From the NCBI GenBank assembly GCA_022432975.1, contig CM039509.1, positions 42,504,209 to 42,568,208 on the forward strand: DNA of 64,000 nt. The letters are read 5' to 3'. The position numbers and the translations under genes were made by a program. Shown piece after piece: positions 11,744 to 24,200 of this stretch. Every line of letters starts with the position of its first letter. Position 1 is the first letter of the stretch. Source of the DNA: Begonia masoniana. Taxonomy: Eukaryota > Streptophyta > Magnoliopsida > Cucurbitales > Begoniaceae. The notes under the pieces are model-generated. The model saw nothing but the letters and a program-made list of their open reading frames with translations, did not search any database and was not told the origin of the DNA.

Positions 11744-12502
11744 CTACACCACAGAACACACAAAAAGGTAAGCCTAACGCTTAGCAAGTAGGGAAATAAT
11801 GCACAACACACACTAAATGTTTGACTCAACCCTAACATGCAGTCTCTGCACACTCTGTAGTTTTCTTTTCGTTTCAATTGCATTTTATCTTTCACTTCCA
11901 GGTGAATCAAGTAGGCACACGCCCCCACACAGTCCAAGACGGCCACGCCTTGACCCACGGAGCTAGACCGGAGGCACACGTCCCAACACAGTCCAAGACG
12001 GCCAACCGAATCTCCTCCAATCGATCGTAGAATCCTCATCGTGCACTTCAAGCACGAGTGCACTTCAAGCACGAACCTCATTGTGCTCTTCAAGCACGGG
12101 TGCACTTCAAGCACCAACCCCATTGTGCGCTTCAAGCACGAACAGGTTGAGGTCGAGAAATTCATACTCACGACTCATTACGTACATTAGAATCCCCCAA
12201 TCGATCGTAGAATCCTCATCGTGCACTTCAAGCACGAGTGCACTTCAAGCACAAACCCTATTGTGCACTTCAAGCACGAATAGGTCGAGGAAGTCATACT
12301 CACGACCACGTTGCAAATCTTTTCTTATCTTTCATTTCATTCTTACCGCTCAAGGATGCAAAACACGTAATTTCGTAGTTTAGAAAACCATGATGCGTGA
12401 CACACGATGCATGACACAAAGCAAAACATAACAACAATCAAATGATCCCTACCGTTCTATGGTGTAGGCCCGAAGGCAACAAACACGCACTCCACTACTT
12501 AC
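11744..12502 (-). other. Predicted leader intron of TEK-1 3' LTR
   Basis: Donor CTAG|GTAAGTAG (12502 downward) and acceptor TGTAG|GTGACG (ending 11744). The donor strand (12454-12468) and acceptor strand (11743-11757) pair over 15 positions with one G.U. The hairpin GCCTTCGGGC is at 12468-12477 (minus strand). Confidence 0.45.
12032..12285 (-). repeat. CTTCAAGCAC short repeat block in TEK-1 3' LTR
   Basis: At least eight copies of GTGCACTTCAAGCACG-like units (variants GTGCTCTTC and GTGCGCTTC), arranged as a duplicated block with the flank AATCGATCGTAGAATCCTC in both halves. The copy at 19655-19905 in the other LTR matches. Confidence 0.8.
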
Positions 12503-13432
12503 CTAGTTGCCCCTCGATACTTTCTCGTTCACTCCGTCCAACAAAATCAAACGTTCGATTACCTAAAAATGACAAGAAATCAACTTAGAAATTTACAAAC
12601 TCTAAGGGAAATTCTTAACCTAACTAATAGAACTATAACACAACTCCCAACCCGATCTTTACCCCAAAATTGACCGTCTAACTTCAAACGGTCATAACTC
12701 CATCATTTAGCAATGGATTTCGACGTGCCACCCCAATTCGGAAACCTCTACACGTCTACTATCCATTGAATCATTCAAATCAACCATCCAAACACGAAGG
12801 CTAAGTCGGACATGCCAAAACAGAACCGGTGCTCTTTAGGGTAAAAATCGATTTTTCACACTTTCACTTCCAATCCTCAATCCAACCACTTCAACAACCT
12901 AAACTAAGTCATTTAACAACCAAACCATCAAAATAAGAAAGAAATCTAACATCAACACTCAATTTTCGGAATCCCTAACCTAGGGTTTTCCAACTCTTCC
13001 TAAACCTACCTAAAACACCCTAAAAACTCTTCCAAACTTCATCCCATAGCACATAAACTAAAACCCATGTAAATTTACCTTGCAATCACTTGAAGAAATG
13101 AAGTAAGAAGGAGGAAGAGAGGCGGCTATGGAGGAGAGCAAGAGAAGTCGATGAAGATGAAGAAAAAGGAATGAAAACCTAACTTTAAACCATAACTTTC
13201 ATTTACTTTTAATTTTCCTCCATCTAACTTTTTAAAATTACAAATCTACCACACCTTTTCTTCCTTCAAAAGCCAACGTGAAAGCCACTTCAAAATTCAT
13301 CACTTTCCATTCAATTTAATGCATATAAATTCCTTTGCATTTCATTGGTTCATAGGTTTGACTTTTCAAACCCTTTGGTTTGAATTTCAACTCTTTTCTT
13401 CACTCTTTTCTCCTCAATGCATAACATCAAAC

Positions 13433-13440
13433 TTATATAA
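13433..13440 (-). promoter_or_regulatory. Probable TATA box of TEK-1 3' LTR
   Basis: TTATATAA on the minus strand lies about 70 bases inside the LTR. The same block is at 21058-21065 in the 5' LTR, where it would drive the element. Confidence 0.5.
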
Positions 13441-13458
13441 TTAAACTCTCCTAACACG

Positions 13459-16400
13459 TCAAATTGTAGGCGACGCACTTAATAGGAAATTCTCGGGTGT
13501 TATACAATCCACCCTCCTTACAAAAATTTTGTCCTCAAAATTTGCGTACCTGAAAAGTTCAGGGTAGCGTTCCATCATGTCCTGTTGACGCTCCCACGTC
13601 GCCTCCTCAACGTTGTGGTTGCGCCACAGCACTTTCACTAGTGGAATGTCTTTATTGCGCAATTTCTTCACTGCATAGTCCAATATTTCCACCGGTTTCT
13701 CTTCATAGGACAGAGTAGGCTGCACTTCAATCTCTTCCTGTACCACGACATGCGATGGATCTCTTAGGCATTTCCGTAACATTGATACGTGGAAAACATT
13801 GTGCACACCCTCCATTGCAGCAGGCAACTCCAATTGATACGCCGTCTTTCCTACTCGCTTCACAATTGGGAATGGACCAACGTATCTCGGAGTCAACTTC
13901 CCTCGCTTCCCGAATCTCATCACACCCTTAAACGGCGATATCTTCAAGAATACCTCATCGCCTACCTCAAACTCCAGCTCGCGTCTTCTACCATCTGCAT
14001 AGCTCTTTTGGCAACTTTGAGCTGTCAGAATACGTTGCCGAATGAACTGGATTTTATCTGTAGTTTGCTGAACGATCTCCAGGCCAATTAAGCTAGATTC
14101 TCCGACCTCGTCCTAATAAAGAGGCGATCTACACTTTCTCCCATAGAGAGCCTCGTATGGAGCCATTCCAATAGTATCTTGATAACTATTGTTATATGAG
14201 AACTCCACCAAAGGTAAATACCTACTCCAGGAACCCTGAAACTCCAGCACACAAGCTCGGAGCATATCCTCAAGAATCTGAATAGTACGCTCAGATTGTC
14301 CGTCCGTCTGAGGATGAAAAGCAGTGCTGAAATTCAACCGAGTCCCCATCACCTTGTGCAGACTCTGCCAAAATTTTGAAGTGAATCTCGGATCCCTGTC
14401 TGATACAATCGAAGTTGGCACACCATGTAATCTCAAAATCTCTTGAATATAAAGTTCAGCAAACCGATCCATACTATAAGTCATCTTTACCGGCAGAAAG
14501 TGGGCTGACTTTGTTAAACGGTCAACAATCACCCATATGCCATCAAATCCCTTCGTCGTCCTAGGCAATCCAACAACGAAATCCATGGAAATCTGGTCCC
14601 ACTTCCACTCGGGAACCGGCAATGGCTGCAACTTTCCAGCAGGTCTCTGATGCTCTGCTTTCACCTGCTGACAGATCAAACATGTTTCCACGAATTCAGC
14701 CACTGACTTCTTCATGCCGGGCCACCAGTAATACTGCTTGAGGTCTTTGTACATCTTTGTACTGCCAGGATGAACATAAAACCTCGAAGAATGAGCTTCT
14801 TTCAAAATCTCTCTCCGAAGCTGTTCGCTGCTCGGAACATACCACCGATTACGGAACTTCAAAATACCGTCATCCGAGTAGCTGAACTCGGTCCTATCGT
14901 CAGACACCATACTCAGCTTATATTTATTACACTCCAAATCTGCTTGCTGAGCTTCTCTAATTTTCTCCAAAATGGTAGGCTTCAGAGAAAGATCTGATAA
15001 CACGGCAGTCACGTCCGAAATCAGCTCTAAATTGAATCTTTGAAACTCCGTGCACAACTCCCTAGACATCTCCACTTCCATTGCTGACACGGAAGTTAAT
15101 ACTCGGCTTCAGGCATCTGCAACTACATTGGCCTTCCCGGGGTGGTATTTAATTTCCAAATCATAATCCTTCACGAGCTCTAACCACCGCCGTTGCCTCA
15201 TGTTCAGCTCCTTCTGGTTGAAAATATACTTCAGACTTTTGTGATCTGAATATACTTCACATTGCTGACCATATAAATAATGCCGCCAAATTTTCAAAGC
15301 AAACACCACAGCGGCTAACTCCAGGTCGTGGGTTGGATAATTCTTTTCGTAAGGCTTCAGCTACCTAGAAGCATATGCTATCACCTTATTATTCTGCATA
15401 AGCACGCAACCCAGACCTATTCGAGAGGCATCGCAATAAATACAGAACTTATCCTCGGCTACAGGCAACGTCAAAACTGGAGCTGTAGTTAATTTCTGCT
15501 TTAATGTCTGAAAGCTTAACTCACATTCTTCAGACCATTCATACTTCACATCCTTTCGTGTCAGACGAGTCATAGGTGCTGCTATTTTAGAAAACCCTTC
15601 AATGAATCTTCTGTAATAGCCGGCTAATCCCAGAAAACTTCGAATCTCGCTGACATTTTTCGGTTGAGGCCATTCATTAATCGATTGAATCTTGGCCGGA
15701 TCCACTGATATTCCACCACTCGAAATTACGTGACCAAGAAAATGCACCTCTGTCAACCAAAACGCACATTTCAAAAATTTGGCATATAACTGATGCCACT
15801 TTAGAAGCTCCAGAACAAGCCTTAAATGTTCCTTATGCTCCTCTTCATCCTTTGAATAAATCAAAATATCATCGATAAACACAATTACAAATCTATCCAG
15901 ATATTCCTTGAACACCCTATTCATCAGGTCCATAAAAGCAGCTGGAGCATTCGTCAAACCAAACGATATAACCAGGAACTCATAATGTCCGTACCGAGTC
16001 CTGAAAGCCGTCTTCGGGATATCCTGTGATCTGACCTTCAATTGGTAATACCCCGATCTCAAATCAATCTTAGAAAATATTCTGGCTTCTTGCAACTAGT
16101 CAAACAAATCATCTATTCTTGGCAATGGGTACTTGTTTTTCACCGTTAGCTTGTTCAATTCTCGGTAGTCAATACACATTCGAAGCGACCCGTCCTTCTT
16201 CTTAACAAATAATACGGGCGCTCCCCAAGGCGAGAAACTAGGGCGTATAAAGCCCTTATCAACTAGTTCCTCTAACTGCTTTTTCAATTCTTTCAATTCG
16301 GGAGGAGCCAACCTGTAAGGATTCTTCGACACAGGCTCAGCTCCAGGATGCGTATCAATAACAAATTCGATTTTCCGGTCCGGAGGTAGACCAGGCAAAT

Positions 16401-18054
16401 CATCCAAGAACACCTCGGGAAATTCACAAACGACTAAAACATCCTGAGGTTTCACTTCTACCACTGAATGAACATCTACAACAGTTGCAAGAAAACAAAT
16501 AAACTCACCCTTAGCAAATTCCTGGGCATTGAGCGAAGCCATAACTGAAAGTGTCTGAACACTCCTCAAAGATTGTAAAGAAAGCTTCTCGCCATCCGGA
16601 GGATTAAAGTTAACAGTCCCTGTTCTGCAATCGATGGTGGCATGGTGACGGAATAACCAATCCATACCGAGTATGACATCATACCCGGTAATCCCCATGA
16701 CTATCAAATCAGCAGGCAGTTGCTTCCTTCCCACTGATATCAAACTATTCAATACTATCTGTTCCGAATGCAGACATTCACCCGAAGGTAACTTCACATC
16801 ATAAAGACACTCAGCCGGACTCACTTCCATGTTCACTTTCACCACAAATTCCGTTGCCACAAAAGAATGAGAAGCACCTGAGTCTATCAAAGTAAATGCA
16901 GGCACCGAATTAACAAACACAGTACCTGAGATAACAGCAGGACGATCTTCACTGTCGGGCTCGATCATAGCAAAAATTCGAGGCATAGCTTTCACTGGTT
17001 CTTTCTTCGCTACCAGGTAATCTTTCGCCATGTGACCCGGCTTGTTGCAATTAAAACATCGAAGAACTTTCGGCTTTGGGCAGTCTCGAAACATGTGACC
17101 AGACTCAAAGCAATTGTAACATTTTCCTTCGTACTGACCACACTCTCCCGGGTGCGACTTTAAACATTTCGGACACCGTGGAAACAATTTCCCTTGTTGT
17201 GGTTGCTGCTGAGGCCTCTTACCACCTCTTTGATCTTTCAATTTCCCGCCCGGTCGTTTGGTGCCTTGGTACTGAGAAGATGATCCGCTTCTGCTAAACT
17301 GGGCTGTAATATCCTTGAACATTCTCTTAGGAGCATCAGTAGGTTTAAGAATCTTCCCAGCAGTTTTCTCCACTTCTAAAGCCTTGGCCGTCACACGGGT
17401 AAATGGTATCCCGTCGATCCCAAAAGTCGTCACTAGCATTTCAATCTCTGGCTTTAAACCTTGTACAAACTGAAAAATTTTATCTTCCTCACTATTGACC
17501 ATACGGCCGGAAAACTTGGATAATGTTTCGAACTGCTGAATATAATCTCCAACGGATCCAGTCTGCTTCAAAGCCATGAATTCTAATCGCTTTTCTGCTC
17601 GGGTTGTTCGGTTGTAGTATTTCTCATAAAATATTTCCTTAAAATCTTCCCAACTCATGCTCTGGGTATCGGTCGTAGCTTTCACTGTCCCCCACCAGCT
17701 TTTGGCACTATCAGATAGGTGGAACGTCGCACACTTAACCTTGTTTTCTTCCTCCATCTCGGCCACACCAAACATTTCTTCAATTGTACAAATCCAATTT
17801 TCAGCTGCTATTGGATTAGTCAGACTTCCTTCAAAGGCAGGGGGCTTTAACCTTCGAAACCTTTCTCCACTAGAGCCAGCTCCAGAGCTGGACCCCGCTC
17901 CAAGGCCTCCCTGTAATCCTTGATTCATAAAAACACCGAGCAATTGCGCTTGCATAGTCAAAAGATCCCTGAGTTGTTTGTTAGGGTCCTCAGGTGGTTC
18001 GGGCTCATTCCGGGGTCGTCCAGGTCGTCTTGGCTGTCCTGGGTTTCTAGGCAT
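13459..18054 (-). pseudogene. gag-pol: TEK-1 gag-pol polyprotein, one frame with four stops
   Basis: The frame runs 1,532 codons from ATG at 18054 without any indel. Residues 1-300 are gag (capsid region with the E-E-M-F and W-W-G blocks). Zinc knuckles are at about 312-325 ([14 protein letters not shown]) and 333-346 ([14 protein letters not shown], last Cys replaced by Tyr). Protease active site is [11 protein letters not shown] at about 390-400. RT runs from about 580, with intact FIDDIL near 15875; RNase H has [10 protein letters not shown]. Integrase has the H-H-C-C finger, Asp, Asp and Glu of the DDE site, and the tail ends in a chromodomain-like block (ILDYAVKKLRN to TWERQQDM). Stops: TAG 16096-16098, TAG 15361-15363, TGA 15109-15111, TAG 14113-14115. 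There is no stop after the chromodomain, so the frame reads through the PPT into the LTR and ends at 13459. Confidence 0.93.
13507..13519 (-). other. TEK-1 polypurine tract
   Basis: AAGGAGGGTGGAT-type purine run on the minus strand directly before the 3' LTR. It is the expected primer site for plus-strand synthesis and lies inside the extended gag-pol frame. Confidence 0.85.
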
Positions 18055-18196
18055 TCTCTTTCTATTCCTGTAAAGGTTAGAAATTCTAATCTTAGAAAAG
18101 AAACTAACTAAAGTTAAGAAATACTTACAGTCGGTGAAGCACGTTGCACGGCGGCCGGCATTGTCGGGTAATCCTTAGAACGACTCGACCACTTTC
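18055..18196 (-). other. TEK-1 5' leader
   Basis: Non-coding leader between PBS and gag. The block 18127-18212 is almost identical to the leaders of LARD-A (35561-35642) and LARD-E (59249-59332), which ties these non-coding elements to TEK-1. Confidence 0.8.
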
Positions 18197-18208
18197 GCTC
18201 TGATACCA
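18197..18208 (-). other. TEK-1 primer-binding site (tRNA-iMet)
   Basis: The minus strand reads TGGTATCAGAGC, the standard plant iMet PBS, four bases from the LTR edge at 18213. Confidence 0.93.
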
Positions 18209-18212
18209 TCTC

Positions 18213-21129
18213 TGTAACGCCCCGAACCCGCCCCGGGCCCGATGCGTCACTTTGCAAACAAATCCCGTGATTAAAACATCGTTTAAAATAATTTTCGTAA
18301 AATATTCGGCTCAGTTTTGTAAAATTCCCGGCTCGATGTTCGGGTTTTTCGAACCCTCAAATTTTCTTGGAGCACGTGTCTAAAATACGTTAAAATACGT
18401 TGGAAAAATGTCGGGTCAAAACATGTTGAAAATCGGGAGAAAAATAAAAAAAACTAAAATTTTGCACCAAAAGGGTGCTGGGCGCGTGCTGGGCGCCAGG
18501 AGCGCCCAGGCCGCGTGCTGCGTGCACACTACGCGCGCGCTGCGCGCGCACTATGCGCGCCGCACGCGCTGCACGTGCGCGCGCGTCCGCGCGCTGGGGT
18601 GCACCAGCGCGCCCCATCCACAATTTCCACGACCGATCGTGGCTAAATGCCCGATCGGTCGGGCATTATCGGGTTTTCTTCACCCAAAAACTTCCCGACC
18701 GCGACCGGTCGTGCCCCGAGCCCGATCGATCGGGCCGGCTCGGGTTTTTCATCACCAAAAACACCCTAAAATGCCCTTTTTAACCTTTTTCCACCTCCCT
18801 ACACATTTTAACACTTTTCTACATCCCGAACATCTCCAAAAATCTTGAAAATTTAACCATACCTTCCCGACGCATAAATCTTCCAACCCCATAATTATTT
18901 TTGAAAACCAAGTTAAAACGGAGAAATACAAAAATCACAAACATAACCCGACGTTAGTTACTTTAAAATCAAAACGGGCAATATAACGCCTAAAACTTTA
19001 ACTACCAAAAACCTGAAATAAATCTCAGAAAACACACAGCTTCCATCACGAACAACTATACTCACTACCCATCTCCAAATCAACTCGTAAAACCCGGTAA
19101 CATACATACGAAAATATTTACGAACACAATTTACCACAACTTAATAAAGTTTCCTAACTCCCACAAAACAACATTTCCACACACCAACTATCCATACCAA
19201 AATACTTACAAATTAAACTATCCATGTCAAACATTCACCTCCCACTACCCGAGACATCCAGTGGTCAAAACGCCCCGACAATAGCCTGCACCGGCGGACT
19301 CCGTACTCCTCCGACTGCAGCCTAATCCTCGGTAGTCTCGTCTACCTCACCTGTATACAAATCGTCACCTACACCACAGAACACACAAAAAGGTAAGCCT
19401 AACGCTTAGCAAGTAGGGAAATAATGCACAACACACACTAAATGTTTGACTCAACCCTAACATGTAGTCTCTGCACACTCTGTTGTTTTCTTTTCGTTTC
19501 AATTGCATTTTATCTTTCACTTCCAGGTGAATCAAGTAGGCACACGCCCCCACACAGTCCAAGACGGCCACGCCTTGACCCACGGAGCTAGACCGGAGGC
19601 ACACGTCCCAACACAGTCCAAGACGGCCAACCGAATCTCCTCCAATCGATCATAGAATCCTCATCGTGCACTTCAAGCACGAGTGCACTTCAAGCACGAA
19701 CCTCATTGTGCTCTTCAAGCACGGGTGCACTTCAAGCACCAACCCCATTGTGCGCTTCAAGCACGAACAGGTTGAGGTCGAGAAATTCATACTCACGACT
19801 CATTACGTACATTAGAATCCCCCAATCGATCGTAGAATCCTCATCGTGCACTTCAAGCACGAGTGCACTTCAAGCACAAACCCTATTGTGCACTTCAAGC
19901 ACGAATAGGTCGAGGAAGTCATACTCACGACCACGTTGCAAATCTTTTCTTATCTTTCATTTCATTCTTACCGCTCAAGGATGCAAAACACGTAATTTCG
20001 TAGTTTAGAAAACCATGATGCGTGACACACGATGCATGACACAAAGCAAAACATAACAACAATCAAACGATCCCTACCGTTCTATGGTGTAGGCCCGAAG
20101 GCAACAAACACACACTCCACTACTTACCTGGTTGCCGCTCGATACTTTCTCGTTCACTCCGTCCAACAAAATCAAACGTTCGATTACCTAAAAATGACGA
20201 GAAATCAACTTAGAAATTTACAAACTCTAAGGGAAATTCTTAACCTAACTAATAGAACTATAACACAACTCCCAACTCGATCTTTACCCCAAAATTGACC
20301 GTCTAACTTCAAACGGTCATAACTCCATCATTTAGCAATGGATTTCGACGTGCCACCCCAATTCGGAAACCTCTACACGTCTACTATCCATTGAATCACT
20401 CAAATCAACCATCCAAACACGAAGGCTAAGTCGGACATGCCAAAACAGAACCGGTGCTCTTTAGGGTAAAAACCGATTTTTCACACTTTCACTTCCAATC
20501 CTCAATCCAACCACTTCAACAACCTAAACTAAGTCATTTAACAACCAAACCATCAAAATAAGAAAGAAATCTAACATCAACACTCAATTTTCGGAATCCC
20601 TAACCTAGGGTTTTCCAACTCTTCCTAAACCTACCTAAAACACCCTAAAAACTCTTCCAAACTTCATCCTATAGCACATAAACTAAAACCCATGTAAATT
20701 TACCTTGCAATCACTTGAAGAAATGAAGTAAGAAGGAGGAAGAGAGGCGGCTATGGAGGAGAGCAAGAGAAGTCGATGAAGATGAAGAAAAAGGAATGAA
20801 AACCTAACTTTAAACCATTACTTTCATTTACTTTTAATTTTCCTCCATCTAACTTTTTAAAATTACAAATCTACCACACCTTTTCTTCCTTCAAAAGCCA
20901 ACGTGAAAGCCACTTCAAAATTCATCACTTTCCATTCAATTTAATGCATATAAATTCCTTTGCATTTCATTGGTTCATAGGTTTGACTTTTCAAACCCTT
21001 TGGTTTGAATTTCAACTCTTTTCTTCACTCTTTTCTCCTCAATGCATAACATCAAACTTATATAATTAAACTCTCCTAACACGTCAAATTGTAGGCGACG
21101 CACGTAATAGGAAATTCTCGGGTGTTACA
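18213..21129 (-). mobile_element. TEK-1 5' LTR
   Basis: Starts TGTAACGCCC at 18213 and ends GGGTGTTACA at 21129, 2,917 bases. It matches the 3' LTR base for base over long stretches. The main difference is the CpG-rich block at 18477-18615, which has a different arrangement of GCGC motifs. The predicted intron is 19369-20127 and the TATA-like box is near 21058-21065. Confidence 0.93.
19369..20127 (-). other. Predicted leader intron of TEK-1 5' LTR
   Basis: Same donor, hairpin, stem strands and acceptor as the other TEK-1 LTR. The donor here is CCAG|GTAAGTAG, the consensus form, against CTAG in the other copy. Because this is the LTR that drives transcription, splicing here would shorten the genomic RNA leader. 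Confidence 0.45.
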
Positions 21130-21134
21130 CACAT

Positions 21135-21629
21135 AACACCAAGAATCTGCCGAGTAAACTTCCTATCTAAGTTCTCAATTAAAAAAAATCCTTTATATTT
21201 TAATATCCCATTTCGAAATTATCACTTTAACCTCTTGCACCTATTTACCTTGAAGGATCACTACATTCCATTAATCATACTAACATCATCCCCATACTCC
21301 AAGCTCTCACTGCTTAAATCTATCCCATATTTTCAAAGTATCCTTAAAGTTGTCATACTCACATACATTATAATCAATTTGTCCAACTTCTACCTCGCTT
21401 ATCATCAAACATTATCAAAGTCTTCAATCTAAATTATCTCATTTCTCACTCTTCACTACTCTTCATCCAACAACATAGTTCAAACCTATAACTTAAGAGT
21501 CTAACTTTCATAACTAAATACTCTCACAAATTTATTACATTTAACTTAATAAATCCTCACACATACTTTAATTCTCAATATCCTCTAACTCTCTCTCTTA
21601 GTTAGCTAATCTCATCACTTTGAACTTTT
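21135..21629 (-). mobile_element. LARD-A interior, middle part
   Basis: Continuation of the AT-rich, non-coding LARD-A interior between TEK-1 and INV-B. No coding frame or other feature seen. Confidence 0.75.
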
Positions 21630-21934
21630 TGTAACGCCCCTAGTTATCTGAACCCGGTTCGTTACACCATGCCCGTACATGGCTAAAAATTTCAACCGTA
21701 TTATATTTTTTTTTTTAAAACTTGCAGCGGAAATCATTTAAGTAAAAAAAAAAATAGAGTTAACAAAACTATTGCGCAATGCTTGAATACTCAGTTGGAA
21801 TTTTGAGGAATAATCGGTAAAAAGGAATAAAGGTTTAAATCGCAAAATACTTCATAAGTTTCAAAAGTCAAACGCATCGCCCGCTGAACAAAGTCAACAA
21901 AAGGGGCTGAAGCAGAAAATGGAAGGCATCATCC
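21630..21934 (-). mobile_element. INV-B extra U5 fragment of LTR
   Basis: About 305 bases matching the U5 end of the INV-B LTRs (34347 downward, and 22921 upward). It stops at GGCATCATCC, where the LTR goes on GGTGGC but here gag begins. Confidence 0.88.
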
Positions 21935-21935
21935 A

Positions 21936-22764
21936 GTACCTTCTTTCCTATCCCTTGGCTATGTTGGTCTTCATTGGACCTCTTCACTCCTCTCTGCGGC
22001 GGTGGTTGAACAAACTTTCTCGGGGTCTCCTTTAGTCCAGCACATTTCAATTCAACTTCTTCCACCTCCAATGCTGTGGACACAACATCACTGATGGGTA
22101 AACCTTTATAACCAGAAAACTTGAGCTCTCTGTACATTTCTGGTTTCAGTCCATTCATGAATTGAAACACCCTATCTTCATTTTGGTGAATAAAGTGTCC
22201 AGCGAATCTGGACAGGGACTCAAATTGTCTAACGTACTCAGCCACAGACCCTGTCTGCTTCAAGTTCAAAAACTCTACCTTCTTTGCTGCCTGGACTGTG
22301 CTATTAAAATATTTCTCATAGAAGATGTCCTTAAACTGTGACCAAGTCATAGTCAGAATGTCAGTGGTGGTCTCAATTGTCTCCCACCAAAGCTGGGCGT
22401 CTCCAGCAAAATGAAAGGTCGCCAGGGTGACCTTGTCTCCTTCTCCGACGTTGGCACATCGGAGCATGCTTTCAATCTTCCTCAACCACTCTTCAGCAAC
22501 AATTGGGTTAGATGATTTTCCATCAAATGTGGGCGGCTGAAGCTTTCGGAATCGGTCTCCTGAATGCTCATTGCTAGAACCTGAGCTGGCACTCCCTTGT
22601 ACCTCTCGGTTCAGTAACACCCCCAACTGATCGGACTGCTGACGCACTAAGTCTGTTTGCTGACGTACCAAGTCTGTTAATTGCCTAATAACACTAGGTT
22701 CTTCCTCACTCCTCAAGTTTGGCATTTCCCTCGGTATCCTAGGTCTTCCTGGGCGTCTGGCCAT
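21936..22764 (-). pseudogene. gag: INV-B gag, N-terminal part, inverted
   Basis: Starts with ATG at 22764, MARRPGRPRIPREM, and carries the chromovirus gag capsid region (blocks WLRKIESML, WWETIETT, FKDIFYEKYFNS, VAEYVRQFESLSRF). It is intact for about 275 codons, ending after GIGKKV, where it runs into LTR sequence. The missing zinc knuckles continue on the opposite strand at 25739. Protein role in an intact copy: particle formation and RNA binding. Confidence 0.9.
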
Positions 22765-22905
22765 TTAAACTAACTTCCTGTACAAGGTTAACTATGTTCA
22801 TAAATATCTAATTACTGAGGCTAACATAAGCACTTACAGTTGTTTGAGTACTTCCATGCGACGATTGACACTGATGAGTAATCTTTTGAACGGTTTAACT
22901 GAATG

Positions 22906-22917
22906 GCTCTGATACCA
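22906..22917 (-). other. INV-B primer-binding site (tRNA-iMet)
   Basis: TGGTATCAGAGC on the minus strand, three bases from the LTR edge at 22921. Confidence 0.92.
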
Positions 22918-22996
22918 TACTGTAACGCCCTTAGTTATCTGAACCCGGTTCGTTACACCATGCCCGTACATGAGTAAAAATTTCAACCGTATTATA

Positions 22997-23655
22997 TATA
23001 TCTATATGTATATATATACATATGTGTATGTATGCATACATATACATATGTGTATGTATGCATACATATACATATGTGTATGTATTATGTATGTATGCAT
23101 ACATACACATGTGTGTATGTATGCATACATACACACATGTGTATGTGTGTATGTATGCATACATACACACATGTGTATGTATGCATTGTGTATGTATACA
23201 TACACATATGTATAGTCTACACATATATATCTATATCTACACATATGTATACACATATATATATGTATACACACATATATATATATGTATATACATATAT
23301 ATATAGATATATATGTGTATATAATATAGATATATATATGTGTATATAATATATATATATATATACACATATATATATCTATATATACATATATATATGT
23401 ATATACATATATATATGTACATATATATATATGTATATACATATATATATGTACATATATATGTGTATATAGATATATATATGTGTATATAGATATATAT
23501 ATACACACATATATATATATACACATATATATATATATACACATATATATCTATATATATACACATATATATGTATACACATATATACATATATCTATAC
23601 ACATATATACATATATATATACACATATATACATATACATATATACATATATATT

Positions 23656-23689
<34 letters not shown>

Positions 23690-23692
23690 TTA
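22997..23692. repeat. TA/CA-rich microsatellite, about 700 bases
   Basis: Alternating purine-pyrimidine sequence of TATATA, CATATATG and CATACATA words, grading from CATA/TGTATG on the left to nearly pure TA with CACATATA on the right. At the same place the other INV-B LTR copies have only a short A/T run, so the expansion is recent. Frames rich in Ile, Tyr, Cys and His here are not genes. Confidence 0.95.
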
Positions 23693-23899
23693 AACTTGCA
23701 GCGGAAATCATTTAAGTAAAAAAAAATAGAGTTAACAAAACTATTGCGCAATGCTTGAATACTCAGTTGAAATTTTGAGGAATAATCGGCAAAAAGGAAT
23801 AAAGGTTTAAATCGCAAAATACTTCATAAGTTTCAAAAGTCAAACGCATCGCCCGCTGAACAAAGTCAACAAAAGGGGCTAAAGCAGAAAATGGAAGGC

Positions 23900-24200
23900 A
23901 TCATCCGGTGGCAAAACGACAAAGTATTCTCTACATCATCCGGTGGATTTACACACGACATCCACCGGTCACTAAACGACAAAAGACTTTCTACATCATC
24001 CGGTGGATTTACACACGACATCCACCGGTCACTAAACGACAAAATGCCCTCTACACCTTCCGATGACGTCAGCACGCATCTGCCGATGAGTTTACTGAGA
24101 TATCATCCGATAGACTTAAACTTACACCTTCCGATGACGTCAGCACGCATCTGCCGATGAGTTTACTGAGATATCATCTGATAGACTTAAACCTACACCT
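23900..24200 (-). repeat. Tandem block of INV-B 5' LTR
   Basis: Two copies of a 60-base unit around CATCCGGTGGATTTACACACGA, then two copies of a unit of about 71 bases with CCTTCCGATGACGTCAGCACG. Corresponds to 33780-34040 in the 3' LTR. It is the short relative of the TEK-F array. Confidence 0.8.

Larger units (their letters stand above)
10603..13506 (-). mobile_element. TEK-1 3' LTR
   Basis: Starts TGTAACG at 10603 and ends GTTATACA at 13506; the end has two extra bases compared with the GTTACA of the other LTR. Contains TATATAA near 13433-13440 on the minus strand, the predicted intron (11744-12502), a CTTCAAGCAC repeat block, and a CpG-rich block at 10865-10985. Confidence 0.93.
10603..21129 (-). 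mobile_element. TEK-1: structurally complete Tekay/Del chromovirus
   Basis: Both LTRs (10603-13506 and 18213-21129) are present and flanked by the perfect duplication cacat (10598-10602 and 21130-21134). On the minus strand the order is 5' LTR, PBS (18197-18208), gag-pol in one frame (18054 to 13459), PPT (about 13507-13519) and 3' LTR. Domain order gag, protease, RT, RNase H, integrase, chromodomain is that of chromoviruses. The LTRs differ by few substitutions outside a GC-rich stretch, so it is a fairly young insertion. Four stops in the frame make it non-autonomous now. Confidence 0.95.

Noticed and set aside
23002..23626. Several frames rich in Ile, Tyr, Cys and His
   Set aside because: They translate the TA/CA microsatellite; all frames are open there by composition.
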